Positions 9,016-16,354 of a stretch of DNA of 64,000 bases are shown here, piece after piece; position 1 is the stretch's first letter, and each line of letters begins with the position of its first letter. The translations under genes were made by a program, and so were the position numbers. The notes beneath the pieces were generated by a model that searched no databases, had not been told where the DNA came from, and worked only from the letters and a program-made list of their open reading frames with translations. The stretch is from Ferrovibrio sp964218355 (GTDB taxonomy: Bacteria; Pseudomonadota; Alphaproteobacteria; Ferrovibrionales; Ferrovibrionaceae): the NCBI RefSeq assembly GCF_964218355.1, contig NZ_CAXPMC010000003.1, positions 115,224 to 179,223 on the forward strand. The letters are read 5' to 3'.

Positions 9016-9537
9016 GGACAGCGCCATCGTCTCGTTTTCCAGCTCGCGTACCTGGATCGTCTCGTCCAGCCGCCGCACCGTGTCGTAGCGCGGGTCGCGC
9101 GGCTCGTAGAACGAGGCGCCGAGCAGCATGTTGGCCGTAATGCCGTCATCCGACAGCGGCAGCAGCAGCCGGCGATACATCATCCAGCTGCGATCCTGCC
9201 AGTGCAGCTCCGAGGCGAAGTAGTTGATCGCCGGCGCGGTCGCGACAAGATCGAAGATCGTGCGGAAGCGCTCGTAATGCCGGCCCTCGGCCAGTTCGTC
9301 GAGATAGCTGCCGGTCAGTTCGCGGCCGACATGCTCGCCGATATGGGTGCCGACCAGCCGGTAGCGGTAGCGGCCCTGCGGCATCACGTCGGCCAGGAAG
9401 ATATGCGGCAGCAGTTCGGCGATGTCCCGCGGCTCGATCAGGCGCCGGGCCGGCATCAGGCAGTCGCGGCGGCGGGACAGCCAGTAGCGGTAGAGCAGCC
9501 GCGTCGGTCCGTGGTCGATATGGTCGATGAAGGCCAT
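9013..9537 (-). CDS. PAS_5 family PAS-domain protein
   Basis: 174 residues, matching the alphaproteobacterial PAS_5 family of free-standing PAS domains. Typical features are the opening YRYWLSRRRDCLMPARR segment, LLPHIFLADVM, RYRYRLVGTHIGEHVGRELTG and the later FASELHWQDRSWMMYRRLLLPLS strand with polar insertions. No kinase, cyclase or DNA-binding domain is attached. It could sense a small molecule and signal by contact with another protein. It is convergent with the kinase/regulator pair, and a link to them is possible but unproven. Confidence 0.8.
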   Translation of the reverse strand: MAFIDHIDHGPTRLLYRYWLSRRRDCLMPARRLIEPRDIAELLPHIFLADVMPQGRYRYRLVGTHIGEHVGRELTGSYLDELAEGRHYERFRTIFDLVATAPAINYFASELHWQDRSWMMYRRLLLPLSDDGITANMLLGASFYEPRDPRYDTVRRLDETIQVRELENETMALS

Positions 9538-9635
9538 GGCAGACCCTCCCCGGGCCCGTATCCGGTCATGGGCCCGGACAGGAAACTAGGGCGCCCGGGC
9601 GGGCCGACCAGAGGCGTGGCCGGACCGGAGCGGGC

Positions 9636-10004
9636 TCAGCCGGCGGCCAGGCGGTCGAATTCGCCAGATTCGAGCAGCCGGGCGAGATCGGCGGCGCCGC
9701 CGATCAGCTGGCCGCGGACAAAAACCATCGGGAAGGTCGGCCAGCCGGTCCACATTTTCAGGGCGTTGCGGCGGCGCCAGTCGCCGAGATAGCTGCCATA
9801 TTCCAGGTAGCGGTGGGGGATGCCGCGGGCCTGCAGCAGGCGGCGGGCCCGGCGCGGGAATGGGTTCATCGCCATGCCAACCACCACCACGGTATCGGCG
9901 GCGATGGCGGCCTCGACCTCGGCGATGATGGCCGCGCCATGGCCGGCGGTTTTCTCGCGGATGGCGGGGTGGATGCGGGTTTCGTCGAGCACCGGGCGCG
10001 GCAT
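9636..10004 (-). CDS. Glutaredoxin-fold protein lacking active-site cysteines
   Basis: 122 residues with no cysteine at all. The fold is recognisable: VVVVGMAMNPFPRRARRLL occupies the place of the active-site strand and helix (normally CGFS or CPYC), and GWPTFPMVFVRGQLIGGAADL matches the cis-proline and GG glutathione-binding segment of monothiol glutaredoxins. Dithiol or monothiol redox chemistry is therefore ruled out; glutathione or Fe-S binding without catalysis, or a scaffold role, remain possible. The nudC stop lies just upstream on the same strand (25 bp), so the two may be co-transcribed. Confidence 0.75.
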   Translation of the reverse strand: MPRPVLDETRIHPAIREKTAGHGAAIIAEVEAAIAADTVVVVGMAMNPFPRRARRLLQARGIPHRYLEYGSYLGDWRRRNALKMWTGWPTFPMVFVRGQLIGGAADLARLLESGEFDRLAAG

Positions 10005-10029
10005 CGGGGGTTTCCTTCTTCAGGCGCCG

Positions 10030-10998
10030 TCAGGCGCCGGCAATCCAGCGCCGGGCGATCTGGTGGGCCAGGCTGATCGGCGGCGACAGGCGCGGACTGG
10101 CTTCCATGTTGGTGCTGTCGGCCAGCATCTGCGCGATCTCGTCGCGGCTGAACCAGCGCGCCTCCTCGAGTTCGGCTTTGTCCACGGTGATGGCGGCGTC
10201 GGCCGCTTCCGCGACACAGCCCAGCATCAGCGAGGCGGGAAACGGCCAGGGCTGCGAGGCGATGTAGCGCACCGCGCCGGTGGCCACCCCGGCCTCTTCC
10301 ATGATCTCGCGGCGCACGGCCTCTTCCATGGTCTCGCCCGGCTCCATGAAGCCGGCCAGCGCCGAATACATGCCGGGCGGGAAATGCGCCTGCCGGCCCA
10401 GCAGCACCATGTCCTGCCCGGTCTGCGCATCGCGGCGCACCGCCAGCATGATCACCACCGGATCGGTGCGCGGGAAATGCTGGGCCTTGCAGGCCTCGCT
10501 CTCGCAGCGCCGGCTGTAGCCACCCTCGGTCATTGCCGTCGGGTTGCCGCACTGGGCGCAGAAGCCGTGGCGCTGGTGCCAGTCGATTAGGCTGCGGGCC
10601 TGGGCGAGGATCGCCGCCTCGCCGGGGCTGACCTGCGGCGCGATCGAGCGCACGTCGATGTATTTCACCGTCTCGCCATGCAGGTCGGCGGTGTCGGGCG
10701 CCGTGTCGCAATCGAGCGCGAAATGGGCGATGCCCGAATCGTCCAGTCCGAGGAACACGGCCGGCAGGGCCGGATAGCGCGCCGCCCACGGGGCATCCTG
10801 CCAGGCCAGCCGGGCCGGCTTGCCCGTCACATCCACCAGCGGCTTCAGTTCGCGCATGGGCAGGAAACGGCTGTCTGCCGCCCGGCGTTTGCCCGCCATC
10901 CAGCCGGCATCGCGGCGCGGATTGCCGGCGCGGTCGAGCGGATTGCCGGTGAAGGTGATGGGGCGTGGCGGGCGCGCCTTTGGGTCGGGGCTAAGCAT
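10030..10998 (-). CDS. nudC: NADH pyrophosphatase NudC (NAD-cap decapping enzyme)
   Basis: Hydrolyses NAD(H) to NMN(H) and AMP, and removes NAD caps from RNA 5' ends. 322 residues. The zinc ribbon has C147, C150, C165 and C170 (spacing C-x2-C-x14-C-x4-C). The Nudix box of GX5EX7REXXEEXG form starts with GFMEPGE at about 216, and the family's SQPWPFP substrate signature follows about 10 residues later. The N-terminal beta domain is present. It lies divergent from the SRP RNA/dnaX block and 25 bp upstream of the glutaredoxin-like gene. Confidence 0.93.
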   Translation of the reverse strand: MLSPDPKARPPRPITFTGNPLDRAGNPRRDAGWMAGKRRAADSRFLPMRELKPLVDVTGKPARLAWQDAPWAARYPALPAVFLGLDDSGIAHFALDCDTAPDTADLHGETVKYIDVRSIAPQVSPGEAAILAQARSLIDWHQRHGFCAQCGNPTAMTEGGYSRRCESEACKAQHFPRTDPVVIMLAVRRDAQTGQDMVLLGRQAHFPPGMYSALAGFMEPGETMEEAVRREIMEEAGVATGAVRYIASQPWPFPASLMLGCVAEAADAAITVDKAELEEARWFSRDEIAQMLADSTNMEASPRLSPPISLAHQIARRWIAGA

Positions 10999-11058
10999 CC
11001 GGGAACGCTGGCATATCTGCCGGCTGCCGTCTATCGCCGGAATGGGGATTCCTACCCA

Positions 11059-11089
11059 TTGAATTGTGCGGCGCGATGGCTGATATAAG
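11059..11089 (+). promoter_or_regulatory. Promoter of the SRP RNA gene
   Basis: TTGAAT (11059-11064) and TATAAG (11084-11089) are separated by 19 bp, slightly long. The -10 hexamer ends 5 bp before the first base of the folded RNA at 11095, the right distance for transcription start. Confidence 0.5.
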
Positions 11090-11094
11090 GCCCC

Positions 11095-11190
11095 GGGAGG
11101 TTGGTGGCGGACGGACGCCTCGCCAACCCGGTCAGGTCCGGAAGGAAGCAGCCGTAACGAGTTTCCCGTTCGGGTCGTTGTCAGCCTCCC
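11095..11190 (+). ncRNA. ffs: Signal recognition particle RNA, small bacterial type (4.5S)
   Basis: About 96 nt that fold into one long hairpin closed by GGGAGG (11095-11100) with CCTCCC (11185-11190). The conserved Ffh-binding domain is present: GTCAGGTCCGGAAGGAAGCA at 11131-11150, with the GGAA tetraloop and the symmetric internal-loop bases AGCAG. It lacks the Alu domain, as is usual in proteobacteria. The gene sits about 95 bp before dnaX, a common arrangement, and its protein partner Ffh is encoded at 1-1192. Confidence 0.95.
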
Positions 11191-11248
11191 ACCTCTTCAG
11201 AGCCGCCCTCCGGTTTCCGCGCCGGCAAGGATGCGTCGCCAGCCGGAA

Positions 11249-11276
11249 GACGTTACTGTCAGAAGACGTTACAGTC
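11249..11276 (+). repeat. Two 12-bp direct repeats upstream of dnaX
   Basis: GACGTTACTGTC (11249-11260) and GACGTTACAGTC (11265-11276) are separated by AGAA and differ at one base. They lie 9 bp before the dnaX start. Centre-to-centre distance is 16 bp, about 1.5 helical turns. They could be a regulator site or a small local duplication. Confidence 0.55.
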
Positions 11277-11285
11277 CGAGAGGTT

Positions 11286-13034
11286 ATGAGCAAACCCGCG
11301 CCCTACCGCGTTCTCGCCCGCAAATACCGGCCGAGCAACTTCGCCGAGATGATCGGCCAGGACGCGCTGGTGCGCACGCTCACCAATGCCATCGCCACCG
11401 GGCGCATCGCCCAGGCCTTCATCCTCACCGGCGTGCGTGGCGTCGGCAAGACCACCACCGCCCGCATCATCGCCCGCGCGCTGAACTGCACCGGGCCGGA
11501 CGGCAAGGGTGGTCCGACCATCGAGCCCTGCGGCGTCTGCGACAACTGCAAGGCCATTGCCGAAGACCGGCATCCCGATGTCTTCGAGATGGACGCCGCC
11601 TCGCGCACCGGCATCGGCGACATCCGCGAGATCATCGAGGCCGTGCGCTACGCCCCCTCGATGGCACGCTACAAGATCTACATCATCGACGAGGTCCACA
11701 TGCTGTCGACGGCGGCCTTCAACGGCCTGCTGAAGACGCTGGAAGAGCCGCCGCCGCATGTGAAATTCGTCTTCGCCACCACCGAGATCCGCAAGGTGCC
11801 GGTCACCGTGCTGTCGCGCTGCCAGCGTTTCGACCTGAAACGGGTCGAGATCGCCGTGCTGGCCCAGCATTTCCGCGGCATCGCCGGCAAGGAAGAGGCG
11901 CAGATCGACGACGATGCGCTGACCCTGATCGCGCGGGCCGCCGAAGGCTCGGTGCGCGACGGCCTCAGCCTGCTTGACCAGGCGATTGCCCATGGCGCCG
12001 GCAAGGTCGATGCGGCGCTGGTGCGCGACATGCTGGGGCTGGCCGATCGCGGCCAGGTCTTCGCCCTGCTCGACCTGCTGCTGCACGGCAAGCTGCCCGA
12101 GGCGCTCGACAACCTGCAGAACCAGTATAATCACGGTGCCGATCCGGCGGTGGTGCTGCAGGACCTGCTGGACCTGACCCACTGGCTGACCCGGGTGAAG
12201 GTGATCGGTGGCACCCCCGACGATGTCACCCTGCCGGAGACCCAGCGCGAGCGCGGCAAGGATCTTGCCGGCAAGCTCGGCATGCCGGTGCTGGCGCGCA
12301 GCTGGCAGATGCTGCTCAAGGGCCTGCAGGAAGTGCGGGCCGCCCCGGTGCCGCTGGCGGCGGCCGAGATGGTGCTGGTGCGCTTCGCCTATGCCGCCGA
12401 CCTGCCGGGCCCGGCCGAGGTGGTGAGGGAATGGCGCGAGAAGGGCGGCGGCGCGCCGCTGCCCGCCGGTGGCAGTGGCGGTGGTGGCGTGCGCGCCGCC
12501 AATGGCGGCGGGGCTTCGGCGGCGATGCAGGCGCAGCCGGCCCGCCAGGCGGCGCCGCAGCCGCAGCCCGGTGAACCGGTTGCCCTCGCTGCCATGCCGC
12601 AGACCTTTCCGGCCCTGGTGGAACTGGCCAAGGACATGCGCGAAGGCCTGCTGGCCGCCGAATTGTTCAACGAGGTGCATCCGGTCAGCTTCGAGCCTGG
12701 CCGCATCGAGCTCCGCCTCAGCGACACGGCGCGGCACGACCTGCCCGGCCGCCTGACCGAGAAGCTGAAGGCCTGGACCGGCCAGCGCTGGGTGGTATCG
12801 CTGTCCAAGCTGCCGGGCGAGCCGACGCTGGCCGAACAGGACCAGGCGGAGGTCTCGCGCCGCCGCGCCCATGTCCAGGCGCATCCGCTGGTGCAGTCGG
12901 TGCTGACCGCGTTCCCCGGCGCGGTGCTGGATGGCGTGCGCGAGCTGGTGCCGCCGGCACCGGACCTGCCCGAGGATGACGGCAGCGGCGACTATGTGAC
13001 CGACGATATCGACCCGCTCGACGAGCTGGACTGA
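11286..13034 (+). CDS. dnaX: DNA polymerase III subunit gamma/tau
   Basis: Clamp-loader ATPase that loads the beta sliding clamp and tethers polymerase cores. 582 residues from the ATG at 11286; a longer frame runs back through the SRP RNA gene and is excluded. Walker A is GVRGVGKTT (49-57), followed by the zinc module ALNC...CGVCDNC, Walker B DEVHML, and sensor-1 FATTE. A Gly/Ala/Pro-rich linker after about residue 390 leads to the tau C-terminal domain. I see no A-rich slippery sequence for making gamma by frameshift. ybaB and recR follow on the same strand 18 and 13 bp apart, the usual dnaX-ybaB-recR operon. Confidence 0.95.
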   Translation: MSKPAPYRVLARKYRPSNFAEMIGQDALVRTLTNAIATGRIAQAFILTGVRGVGKTTTARIIARALNCTGPDGKGGPTIEPCGVCDNCKAIAEDRHPDVFEMDAASRTGIGDIREIIEAVRYAPSMARYKIYIIDEVHMLSTAAFNGLLKTLEEPPPHVKFVFATTEIRKVPVTVLSRCQRFDLKRVEIAVLAQHFRGIAGKEEAQIDDDALTLIARAAEGSVRDGLSLLDQAIAHGAGKVDAALVRDMLGLADRGQVFALLDLLLHGKLPEALDNLQNQYNHGADPAVVLQDLLDLTHWLTRVKVIGGTPDDVTLPETQRERGKDLAGKLGMPVLARSWQMLLKGLQEVRAAPVPLAAAEMVLVRFAYAADLPGPAEVVREWREKGGGAPLPAGGSGGGGVRAANGGGASAAMQAQPARQAAPQPQPGEPVALAAMPQTFPALVELAKDMREGLLAAELFNEVHPVSFEPGRIELRLSDTARHDLPGRLTEKLKAWTGQRWVVSLSKLPGEPTLAEQDQAEVSRRRAHVQAHPLVQSVLTAFPGAVLDGVRELVPPAPDLPEDDGSGDYVTDDIDPLDELD

Positions 13035-13052
13035 CGACAGGGACGGCAAGCG

Positions 13053-13376
13053 ATGAAGAATCTGGGCCAGATGATGAAGCAGGCGCAGGCCATGCAGCAG
13101 CGCATGCAGGAAATGCAGGCCGAGATGGAAGGCCGCGAGGTGCAGGGCTCGGCCGGCGGCGGCATGGTCACCGTCACCCTGAACGGCAAGAGCGAGCTGC
13201 GCGGGGTGAAGATCGATCCGTCGCTGCTGAAACCCGAGGAAGCCGAGATTCTCGAAGACCTGCTGAAGGCGGCCCATGCCGATGCCAAGGGCAAGGTCGA
13301 GCGCGAGATGGCCGAGGAGATGCAGAAGCTGACCGCCGGCCTGCCGATCCCGCCGGGCATGAAGCTGCCTTTCTGA
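13053..13376 (+). CDS. ybaB: YbaB/EbfC family nucleoid-associated protein
   Basis: 107 residues, the usual size. A methionine- and glutamine-rich first helix (MKNLGQMMKQAQAMQQRMQ) is followed by the EVQGSAGGGMVTVTLNGK strand pair and KIDPSLL...EDLLKAA, all typical of the dimeric tweezer-shaped DNA-binding family. It coats DNA and affects repair and expression. It lies between dnaX and recR in the canonical order, which supports the call. Confidence 0.93.
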   Translation: MKNLGQMMKQAQAMQQRMQEMQAEMEGREVQGSAGGGMVTVTLNGKSELRGVKIDPSLLKPEEAEILEDLLKAAHADAKGKVEREMAEEMQKLTAGLPIPPGMKLPF

Positions 13377-13389
13377 TCCCGCATTCCCC

Positions 13390-13983
13390 ATGGCCGGACC
13401 CGAGATCGAGCGGCTGATCCAGCTGTTGGCCCGCCTGCCGGGGTTGGGCCCGCGTTCGGCGCGGCGGGCGGCGCTGCATCTCCTCAAGAAAAAGGATGCG
13501 CTGCTGCTGCCGCTGGCGGCTGCCCTGCGCGAGGTCGGCGACAGCGTGCATGCCTGTTCGGTCTGCGGCAACCTCGATACCCGCGATCCCTGCGCCATCT
13601 GCACGGATGCGCGCCGCGACGAGGCCCTGCTCTGCGTGGTCGAGGGCGTGGCCGATCTCTGGGCGCTGGAACGCGCCGGAGTGTTCCGCGGCCGCTATCA
13701 TGTGCTGGGCGGCACGCTGTCGGCGCTCGACGGCATCGGCCCGGCCGATCTCAATGTCGACAGCCTGGTCGCGCGGGTGAGCGGCGGCAGGGTGAAGGAA
13801 GTGATCATCGCCACCAATGCCACGGTGGAGGGCCAGACCACGGCCCATTACATCACCGACCGCATCGCGCCGTCGGGCGTGCAGATCAGCCGCCTGGCCC
13901 ATGGCGTGCCGGTCGGCGGCGAACTCGACTATCTGGATGACGGCACCCTGGGCGCCGCGCTGAAGGCGCGCCGCCCGTTATAG
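13390..13983 (+). CDS. recR: Recombination mediator RecR
   Basis: Works with RecO (and RecF) to load RecA on gapped DNA. 197 residues. The helix-hairpin-helix (LARLPGLGPRSARRAALHLL) is followed by the zinc module C56, C59, C68, C71 and a Toprim domain (VVEGVADLWALE, then NATVEGQTTAHYI). The Walker-like C-terminal segment VPVGGELDYLDDGTL is complete. The last ten codons and the stop are followed by a near-perfect second copy of the same 30 bp, out of the coding region. Confidence 0.95.
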   Translation: MAGPEIERLIQLLARLPGLGPRSARRAALHLLKKKDALLLPLAAALREVGDSVHACSVCGNLDTRDPCAICTDARRDEALLCVVEGVADLWALERAGVFRGRYHVLGGTLSALDGIGPADLNVDSLVARVSGGRVKEVIIATNATVEGQTTAHYITDRIAPSGVQISRLAHGVPVGGELDYLDDGTLGAALKARRPL

Positions 13984-14018
13984 GGAAGCCTGGGCGCCGC
14001 GCTGAAGGCACGCCGCCC
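13947..14018 (+). repeat. 30-bp duplication of the recR 3' end
   Basis: The 30 bp at 13947-13976, within the last codons of recR, recur at 13989-14018 just after the stop, with one mismatch (a for g). The period is 42 bp; the 12 bp between copies hold the TAG stop. The second copy is not translated. Confidence 0.85.
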
Positions 14019-14035
14019 TTTGTAACAACCCGAAT

Positions 14036-14103
14036 CGTCATCCCCGCGAAGGCGGGGATCCAGCTGCCGACCGACTGGGTTCCCGCCTGCGCGGGAACGA
14101 CGG
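14036..14103. repeat. REP-type palindromic intergenic element (copy 1)
   Basis: Two GC-rich hairpins: CCCCGCGAAGGCGGGG (14042-14057) and TTCCCGCCTGCGCGGGAA (14080-14097), framed by CGTCAT and ACGACG. It fills the gap between the convergent genes recR and gloB. Similar elements are listed at 25902, 43336, 43757, 50045 and 58734. No T tract follows, so it is not a classical terminator, although it may slow 3' exonucleases. Confidence 0.8.
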
Positions 14104-14112
14104 CAGGAAACT

Positions 14113-14886
14113 TCACCCCCGGAACGTATCCTTGCGCCGGCGCGTCTCGGCAAACACCGCGACATCGTCGGCGCCGGCCATGCCCAGCGTGGCGCGCAGG
14201 TTCTGGCTGTCCGGCCGCAGGAAGGGGTTGGTGGCCCGCTCCTCGCCCAGGGTCGAGGGCACGGTCGGCCTGCCGGCGGCGCGCAGGGCCCTGACCTCGT
14301 CATAGCGGCGGGTCAGCGCGGCATTGCCGGGCTCGACGGTCACCGCGAAGCGCGCATTGGATTCCGTGTATTCATGGGCGCAGTAGACCCGGGTGTCGTC
14401 GGGCAGGGCGAGGAAGGTCTGCAGGCTGGCCCACATCTGCGCCGGGGTGCCCTCGAACAGCCGGCCGCAGCCGAGCGCAAACAGCGTGTCGCCGCAGAAC
14501 AGCGCCCTGCTGTCGCCGAACCAGTAGGCGATATGGCCCCGCGTATGGCCGGGCACATCGAACACCCGGGCATGCTGGCTGCCGAGATCGATGCCCTCGT
14601 TGCCGGCCACCGCGATGTCGATGCCGGGAATGCGGTCGGCATCGGCTTCCGGGCCGACAATGGTGCAGCCGGTGGCGTCCTTCAGCGCCATGTTGCCGCC
14701 GACATGGTCCGGATGATGGTGGGTGTTGAGGATATGGGTCAGCCGCCAGCCGCGCCGCTGCAGCTCCGCCAGCACCGGCTCGGGCACGGCGGGGTCGACC
14801 ACCCCGGTCGCGCCGCTGGCGGCATCGTGGACGAGATAGACGTAATTGTCGCTGAGGACGGGAATCTGGACGATCTCAAGGGGCAT
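14113..14886 (-). CDS. gloB: Hydroxyacylglutathione hydrolase (glyoxalase II)
   Basis: Hydrolyses S-lactoylglutathione to lactate and glutathione, the second step of methylglyoxal detoxification. 257 residues from the ATG at 14886; the longer frame upstream has no family match. The metallo-beta-lactamase motif THHHPDH gives ligands H56, H58, D60 and H61; further ligands lie in VPGHTRGH and LFCGDTLFALGCGRLFEG, and the C-terminal glyoxalase II domain carries CAHEYTESNARFA. It is divergent from a methyltransferase gene 52 bp away, an arrangement often kept in Alphaproteobacteria. Confidence 0.95.
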   Translation of the reverse strand: MPLEIVQIPVLSDNYVYLVHDAASGATGVVDPAVPEPVLAELQRRGWRLTHILNTHHHPDHVGGNMALKDATGCTIVGPEADADRIPGIDIAVAGNEGIDLGSQHARVFDVPGHTRGHIAYWFGDSRALFCGDTLFALGCGRLFEGTPAQMWASLQTFLALPDDTRVYCAHEYTESNARFAVTVEPGNAALTRRYDEVRALRAAGRPTVPSTLGEERATNPFLRPDSQNLRATLGMAGADDVAVFAETRRRKDTFRG

Positions 14887-14938
14887 GGCGGTATCGTAAC
14901 CCAAGCTTTCACGGGAACCGCCTGCTAGTATAGGGCAC

Positions 14939-15694
14939 ATGCTGCGACCGGACATCATCGACCTGCGGGAATTCTATGCCGGCCATCTGGGCCAGGCGGT
15001 GCGCCGCATCCTGCGCCAGCGCCTGCGCATCCTGTGGCCGAATGTCGGCGGCATGACGGTGCTGGGGCTGGGCTATGCCACGCCGTACCTGCGCATCTTC
15101 GAGGCCGAGGCCGACCGCGTGCTGGCGGCCATGCCGGGGCCACAGGGGGTCGTGCACTGGCCGCGCGGCCTGCCCGGCCGGGTGATGCTGGTCGACGAGG
15201 AGGACCTGCCGCTGCCCGATGCCAGCGTCGACCGCCTGCTGCTGATGCACAGCCTGGAGAATGCCGAGAATGTGCGCGGCCTGCTGCGCGAGGTCTGGCG
15301 GGTGCTGACCCCGCAGGGCCGTCTGCTGGCGGTGGTGCCGAACCGCCGCGGCCTGTGGGCGCATCTCGAAGCGACGCCGTTCGGCCATGGCCATCCCTAT
15401 ACGCCGCCGCAGCTGACCCGGCTGATGCGCGACGCCCTATTCTCGCCGACCCAGTCGCAGGCCGCCCTGTGGCTGCCGCCGTCGGAACGCGCCTTCGTGG
15501 TGCGGGCGCAGACCGCCTGGGAGGCGACCGGCGAGGTGCTGTGGAAGCGGTTTTCCGGTGTGCTGCTGGTGGAAGCCGAAAAGCAGGTCTATGCCGCCGC
15601 GCCGCTGCGGCCGGCCAAGGCAAAGCGCCGGCGTTTCGTGCTCAAGCCGGCGGAAAGCCCGGTCTGGGGCGGATCGGGACCCGCGCCGGCGTAG
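14939..15694 (+). CDS. Class I SAM-dependent methyltransferase-domain protein
   Basis: 251 residues. The Rossmann opening is MTVLGLGYATPYL, a modified motif I (GLGYA rather than GxGxG), followed by LVDEEDLPLPDASVDRLLLMHSLE (motif II region) and LREVWRVLTPQGRLLAVVPNRRGLWA, the usual methyltransferase-11 elements. The C-terminal 45 residues are basic (PAKAKRRRF). The substrate is unknown. Its conserved position next to gloB does not reveal a role. The ATG at 14939 starts 52 bp from gloB's ATG, so the two must share a promoter region. Confidence 0.8.
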   Translation: MLRPDIIDLREFYAGHLGQAVRRILRQRLRILWPNVGGMTVLGLGYATPYLRIFEAEADRVLAAMPGPQGVVHWPRGLPGRVMLVDEEDLPLPDASVDRLLLMHSLENAENVRGLLREVWRVLTPQGRLLAVVPNRRGLWAHLEATPFGHGHPYTPPQLTRLMRDALFSPTQSQAALWLPPSERAFVVRAQTAWEATGEVLWKRFSGVLLVEAEKQVYAAAPLRPAKAKRRRFVLKPAESPVWGGSGPAPA

Positions 15695-15715
15695 CGGATG
15701 CCCGGCCCGCGCCGC

Positions 15716-16354
15716 CTAGCGGCGGCGCAGCATGTATACGGCCTGGGCGCCGAACAGGTTGGCGCCGGCGCCCGACAGTTTCCAGCCGCCGCGGTTGCCA
15801 TGGCCGTCCACCGCGATGCGCTGCTCGACCACGATGCCGTCGCGGCTGCAGAGTTCGTCGAAATCGCGGATGGTGCAGAGATGGATGTTCTGTGTCTCGT
15901 ACCACGGATCGTCCAGCGCCGCCGTCATCGGCATGCGGCCGTCCAGCGCCAGCTGCAGGCGGATGCGCCAGTAGGCGAAATTCGGGAAGGACACGATGGC
16001 GCGCCGGCCGATGCGCAGCATCTCGTGCAGCACCCGGCGCGGATTCCTGGTCGCCTGCAGGGTCAGGCTGAGGATCACGTAGTCGAAGGCGGCATCCGGA
16101 TAGTCCGGCAGGTCGCTGTCGGCATCGCCCTGGATCACGCTGAGGCCGCGGGCGACGCAGGCATTCACGCCGGCCTGGCGGATCTCGATGCCGCGGCCGT
16201 CCACCTGCTTCTCGCGGGCCAGATATTCCAGCAGGGCACCGTCGCCGCAGCCGACATCCAGCACCCGGCTGTCGGCTGCGACATGCTCGGCGATCAGCAG
16301 CAGGTCGCGGCGGATGTCGCGATGGCCGCCGGTTGCGGGAAGCGGCGCGTTCAT
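15716..16354 (-). CDS. metW: Methionine biosynthesis protein MetW
   Basis: 212 residues. SAM-methyltransferase fold with VLDVGCGDGALL (31-42), then GIEIRQAGVNACVARGLSVIQGDAD and the MetW-specific FDYVILSLTLQATRNPRRVL and SFPNFAYWRIR blocks. MetW partners MetX in homoserine acetylation or succinylation in many proteobacteria. Its ATG overlaps the metX stop (ATGA at 16351-16354), so it is translationally coupled to metX and must come from the metX promoter. Confidence 0.94.
   Translation of the reverse strand: MNAPLPATGGHRDIRRDLLLIAEHVAADSRVLDVGCGDGALLEYLAREKQVDGRGIEIRQAGVNACVARGLSVIQGDADSDLPDYPDAAFDYVILSLTLQATRNPRRVLHEMLRIGRRAIVSFPNFAYWRIRLQLALDGRMPMTAALDDPWYETQNIHLCTIRDFDELCSRDGIVVEQRIAVDGHGNRGGWKLSGAGANLFGAQAVYMLRRR

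Noticed and set aside
11064..11285. dnaX start upstream inside the SRP RNA gene
   Set aside because: The longer frame passes through the folded SRP RNA and lacks homology. The ATG at 11286 gives the normal DnaX N-terminus.
11259..13604. 781-residue minus-strand ORF over dnaX and ybaB
   Set aside because: Antisense to dnaX-ybaB-recR, no domain signature.
14036..14103. Classical Rho-independent terminator between recR and gloB
   Set aside because: The hairpins lack a T tract and recur elsewhere, so they are scored as a REP-type repeat.
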